Of a stretch of DNA of 64,000 nucleotides, positions 59,178 to 64,000 are shown one piece after another. The position numbers were made by a program, and so were the translations under genes. Each line of letters starts with the position of its first letter. The stretch's first letter is position 1. The notes below the pieces were generated by a model. It ran no database searches, was not told the DNA's origin, and was given only the letters and a program-made list of their open reading frames with translations. Location of the stretch: positions 403,501-467,500 of the forward strand of contig CAWZYM010000174.1 of the NCBI GenBank assembly GCA_963966185.1, read 5' to 3'. This DNA is from Rhabditoides inermis (Eukaryota; Nematoda; Chromadorea; Rhabditida; Rhabditidae).

Positions 59178-59555
59178 AGCGCGCTTCGCGCGCTAGAAAT
59201 ATAGGTATACAATAGAGGAGAAAATTATCTATCGATTGATATATAGATTGACTTGATATGTGCTCTGGAAGTGCTATTAGGAGCTGTGCTAGAAGTGCTG
59301 TTGTCAGAGCCTTCCAAAAATGAGTGAACTTTATTGTATTTCCTTAATTTTGAATTACAGAATTAACAAATGTTTGAACAGTGTCAATGTCTAACAGTAT
59401 CTGGTTGATAATTTTTTTGATTCTCGACGGATATTGTCTTACCTATGCTCACAGAAGGCGCTTCGAGATGCTGCCGAAGACTATCGGTTTATGAGTGATA
59501 ACTTTGTCATAACTAAACTACTTTTTTCCGTTTCTCCGCTTCTCTCTGTCTTTCC

Positions 59556-59605
<50 letters not shown>

Positions 59606-59609
59606 TCTA
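59178..59609. repeat. Macrosatellite 5' module, copy 3
   Basis: The start matches 50478-50600. The later half is diverged and includes a CT microsatellite at 59558-59602. Confidence 0.8.
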
Positions 59610-60789
59610 GAAGGCGCTCCGGCACGCTCCCGCGTGCCTCCGCGGTCAAAGCCTATCAGTAAATCAAAAATAATAATATATTGATCATTGATACTGTTTT
59701 GCATTTTCTCCGACTCTCTGATCGTTCACTTTCTCGTATGCACATAGAAAGCGCTCCGGCACGCTCCGCGCGCCTCCGCGGTCAAATTCTATCAGTAGAT
59801 CAGTAATAGTAAGAATGCATTGATCACTGCTACTGATATGAATTTTCTCCGACTCTCTGATCGTTCACTTTCTCGTATGCACATAGAAAGCGCTCCGGCA
59901 CGCTCCGCGCGCCTCCGCGGTCAAAATATATCAGTAGATCAGTAATAGTAAGAATGCATTGATCACTGCTACTGATATGAATTTTCTCCGACTCTCTGAT
60001 CTTTCACTCTCTCGTATGCACATAGAAAGCGCTCCGGCACGCTCCGCGCGCCTCCGCGGTCAAAATATATCAGTAGATCAGTAATAGTAAGAATGCGTTG
60101 ATCACTGCTACTGATATGAATTTTCTCCGACTCTCTGATCGTTCACTTTCTCGTATGCACATAGAAAGCGCTCCGGCACGCTCCGCGCGCCTCCGCGGTC
60201 AAAATATATCAGTAGATCAGTAATAGTAAGAATGCGTTGATCACTGCTACTGATATGAATTTTCTCCGACTCTCTGATCGTTCACTTTCTCGTATGCACA
60301 TAGAAAGCGCTCCGGCACGCTCCGCGCGCCTCCGCGGTCAAAATATATCAGTAGATCAGTAATAGTAAGAATGCATTGATCACTGCTACTGATATGACTT
60401 ATCTCCGACTCTCTGATCTTTCACTCTCTCGTATGCACATAGAAAGCGCTCCGGCACGCTCCACGCGCCTCCGCGGTCAAAATATATCAGTATATCGGTA
60501 AGAAATGAAAATAATTTGATCACTGCTACTGATATGCATTTTCTCCGACTCTCTGATATTTTACTTTTTCGTATGCACATAGAAAGCGCTCCGGCACGCT
60601 CCGCGCGCCTCCGCGGTCAAAGTCGATCAGTAGATCAGTAATTATATTAATATATCGATCACTTCTACTGATATGCATTTTCTCCGACTCTCTGATATTT
60701 TACTTTTTCGTATGCACATAGAAAGCGCTCCGGCACGCTCCGCGCGCCTCCGCGGTCCAAGTCGATCAGTAGATCAGTAATATAAAACA
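59610..60789. repeat. 139-bp satellite array III, about 8 monomers
   Basis: Monomers from 59720 to about 60400 are of the array-I type (AATAGTAAGAATGC). Later ones are more diverged. Confidence 0.92.
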
Positions 60790-61907
60790 GTAGTAAATTT
60801 AAGAGATAGATAGAGAGAGAGAGAGAGAGAAATATAGAGAGATAAAGAGATAGAAAGAGAGAGATGAGAGAGAGCTGGTTGACAATTATTATTTATTTTA
60901 AATCCAAGTAGAATTCATAGTTATCATTAATCTGAAATCATAACATATAAGAGAGAGATAGAGGAAGAGAGGGAGAGAGGGAGAGAAAGAGAGAGAAAGA
61001 GAGAGAGAAAGGGGGAGAGAGACACACACGAAAAAAGAGAGATGAGAAAAGGAGGTTACATAGTATTTCGCCTCGCCTCACTTCCCTGATTGAACATACA
61101 ATGACGTGAGTGCATATATTTATGTTTTATTGTATTTACTCAGAATATAGTAATCGCGCAGTTTGTTGGAGTGTGGTGAGCTGTTTCATAGTGCATGGTG
61201 ATGTTCTCGCTCATTTGCACAATAGACTGTCTCTTTCTCTGACATCAGACAGACTGGCAGCTGGCGCACTCTCACCTCGCCACACTCTCTCGTCGCGGGG
61301 CAATAAAGTGGCGTCGATTAGAGGAATTTAATTGATAGCGGGCGTAAGAGGTCACAAAAAGATGCAAATTTTTGTAGAAGTGTAGTGGCCACCTATTTGC
61401 ATGTTGTAGTAAAGGGAGATCTGACACGGTTGCCTAGTTTTCTTGAACAGCCCGCGACAACTGTTTGGTGTCGCCTCGCCTCGACTAAATCACTTCGTGA
61501 AAGGAAACCAGGAGGAGTTATAAAAAGATTACGGGCAGATTTGTAGGTGAGGGAGTGTAGAGGAGCGACGTCGAAACCGTTTCTCGATAGCTGAAGTCTG
61601 CGATCCGCAGTGCTCGTTCTTGTAAGATCTACTCGCCACAGCCGATTCGTCAGTGACCCGTCTCCTCGCCTCACACACTATTTCGCCTGTTTTCTGTCTG
61701 ACTCTCTCGGATTACGCGCTATTTCGTCGGACCTTCTTGAGCTTATAGCTCCGCGGATATGAGAGATAAAGATCTGAAAATTGGAATCCTGCATCTCGGG
61801 ACCGAGACCATCGGATCGATGTCACGTTTGGCTAGATAGGAGTAGTGGGTGGCGCGGTAGAGCGATGTATGGACAGACACCATAGGGCATTTTACACATA
61901 CTAGCGA
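60790..61907. repeat. Macrosatellite spacer, copy 3
   Basis: GA-rich start, then the conserved block and small minus-strand frame (61393-61674). Confidence 0.85.
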
Positions 61908-62189
61908 CTAGCGCGCTTCGCGCGCTAGAAATATAGGTATAAAATAAAGGAGAAAATTATCTATCGATTGATATATAGATTGACTTGATTTGTGCTCTGG
62001 AAGTGCTATTAGGAGCTGTGCTAGAAGTGCTGTTGTCAGTCTTCCAGTAGATGGCTGATCTTTATTTCTTTCCTTATTTTTTTTTTATTTTCAGTAATTT
62101 TGAATAATTAGAAAGTGTCAGTGTCTATCTGGTTGATAGTATCTGGTTGACTGCTTTTCTACAGATGTATTTACCTTGCTCATAGAAGG
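61908..62189. repeat. Macrosatellite 5' module, copy 4
   Basis: Palindrome TAGCGCGCTTCGCGCGCTAG at about 61909, then the same AT-rich module as 50478-50740. Confidence 0.85.
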
Positions 62190-63724
62190 CGGTCCGGCAC
62201 GCTCCGCTGTCAGAGCCTATCAGTATCAGTAATAAAAAAACACAATATAATGATCACTGATACTAATATGTTTTTTTCCGTCTCTCTGATCTCTCACTTT
62301 CTCGTATGTACATAGAAAGCGCTCCGGCACGCTTCGCGCGCTTCCGCGGTCAAAGTCTATCAGTAGATCAGTAATAATAAGAATATATTGATCACTGTTA
62401 CTGATATGCATTCTCTCCGACTCTCTGATATTTCACTCTCTCGGATGCACATAGGAGGCGCTCCGGCACGCTTCGCGCGCCTCCGCGGTCAAAGTCTATC
62501 AGTAGATCAGTAATAATAAGAATATATTGATCACTGTTACTGATATGCATTTTTTTCGACTCTCTGATATCTCTCTCGTATGCACATGGAGGGCGCTCCG
62601 GCACGCTTCGCGCGCCTCCGCGGTCAAAGTCTATCAGTAGATCAGTAATAATAAGAATATATTGATCACTGTTACTGATATGCATTCTCTCCGACTGTCT
62701 GATATTTCACTCTCTCAGATGCACAAAGGAGGCGCTCCGGCACGCTTCGCGCGCCTCCGCGGTCAAAGTCTATCAGTAGATCAGTAATAACAAGAATATA
62801 TTGATCACTTTTACTGATATGGATTCTCTCCGACTGTCTGATATTTCACTCTCTCGGATGCACATAGGAGGCGCTCCGGCACGCTTCGCGCGCCTCCGCG
62901 GTCAAATTCTATCAGTAGATCAGTAATAACAAGAATATATTGATCACTTTTACTGATATGGATTCTCTCCGACTGTCTGATATTTCACTCTCTCGGATGC
63001 ACATAGGAGGCGCTCCGGCACGCTTTGCGCGCCTCCGCGGTCAAAGTCTATCAGTAGATCAGTAATTATAATAATACATTAATCACTGATACAGATATGC
63101 ATTTTCTTATACTCTCTGATCTTTCACTTTCTCGTCATAAAATATCTACTCTCGCCTTTGATCACAGACAGCCGCTCCGCGCGCCTCAGCGGTCAAATTC
63201 TATCAGTAGCTGGTTGACAATGATTAGTTATCACGGATCTAATATTATAAAACTTCTACTCTCGCCTATGATCACAGACAGCCTGCTCCGCGCGCCTCAG
63301 CGGTCAAATTCTATCAGTAGCTGGTTGACAATAATTAGTTATCACGGATCTAATATTATAAAACATCTATTCTCGCCTATGATCACAGACAGCCGCTCCG
63401 CGCGCCTCCGCGGTCAAAGTATATCAGTATATCAGTAATAATAAGAATATATTGATCAGTGCTACTGATATGAACTTTCTCCGACTCTCTGATCGTTCAT
63501 TTTCTCGTATGCACATAGAAAGCGCTCCGGCACGCTTCGCGTGCCTCCGCGGTCAAAGTATATCAGTAGATCAGTGAAAATAAGAATATTTTGATCACTG
63601 CTACTGATATGCATTTTCTCCGACTCTCTGATCGTTCACTTTCTCGTATGCACATAGAAAGCGCTTCACTCTCTCGTATGCACAAAGAGGGCGCTCCGGC
63701 ACACTCCGCGGTAAAAGCCTATCA
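62190..63724. repeat. 139-bp satellite array IV with a derived 108-bp sub-array
   Basis: The monomers are of a third type (GGATGCACATAGGAGGCG). At about 63140-63420 roughly three copies of a unit of about 108 bp (CTACTCTCGCC...GATCACAGACAGCC...AGCTGGTTGACAAT) combine satellite and spacer-start sequence. Confidence 0.9.
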
Positions 63725-64000
63725 GTAGCTGGTTGACAATTTTTATTTATTAGAGATACAAATATAATTTATAGTTATCACTGGTCTGATATTATAAAAC
63801 AAAAGAGAGATAGAGAGAGAGATAGAGAGATAGAGAGAAGGAGAGAGGGAGAGAGGCAGAGAGGCAGAAAAAGGGAGAGAGAGACGAAAGAGAGAGAGAG
63901 AGAGAAGTAAGAGAGAGGGAGAGAGAGAGACGAAAAAAAGAGGGATGAGAAAAATAGGTGGTACTACAAAGTTTTTCGCCTCGCCTCACTTCCCTGATTG
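63725..64000. repeat. Macrosatellite spacer, copy 4 (cut by window end)
   Basis: AGCTGGTTGACAATTTTTAT, a long GAGA tract, then the TTTTTCGCCTCGCCTCACTT start of the conserved block. It continues past base 64000. Confidence 0.85.

Overview
This window looks like nuclear DNA from a nematode; that is inferred from the sequence, and no marker gene names the species. The evidence is: genes in many small exons with 40-110 bp introns and TTTCAG-type acceptors, secreted lectins with two C-type lectin domains, a restriction-like-endonuclease LINE, dense small inverted-repeat elements, and large AT-rich satellite arrays. There are no operons or ribosome binding sites of bacterial type.

Region 1 (1-31.1 kb) is a three-copy tandem cassette. 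Each copy holds, in order, the C-terminal half of a membrane-anchored type-B carboxylesterase (+), a two-domain C-type lectin (-), a membrane-anchored SAM methyltransferase of the METTL13/spermidine-synthase fold (+) and all or the tail of a gene of an unrecognised secreted-protein family (-). Copies A (3.56-11.57 kb), B (11.57-20.49 kb) and C (20.49-31.10 kb) are nearly identical but decay differently. The lectin is intact in all three. The esterase lacks its nucleophile half in B and C, and copy B also has a 4-bp frameshift. The methyltransferase carries a shared extra A in all copies, and copy B also has a LINE in exon 1. A LINE (full ORF in A, tail only in C) sits in the same esterase intron of A and C but not B.

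Region 2 (30.8-48.4 kb) is a minus-strand cluster of the unrecognised family: secreted, cysteine-containing proteins with a Thr-rich mucin-like linker and a conserved LCYF-type C-terminus. I could reconstruct three complete genes (30804-31804, 36401-37529, 40428-42193), one decayed gene (44361-45567) and several exon fragments. Mobile debris is mixed in: a tyrosine recombinase, CR1-like and RTE-like LINE pieces, and at least four TTAA-flanked inverted-repeat elements. One of these elements lies inside a coding exon and appears to have become an intron.

Region 3 (48.4-64 kb) has no convincing genes. It is a macrosatellite: blocks of a 139-bp satellite with higher-order structure alternate with conserved spacers of about 1.4 kb.

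Exon coordinates and phases were worked out by hand. Where I call a gene intact, the exon lengths sum to an open frame with consistent splice phases.
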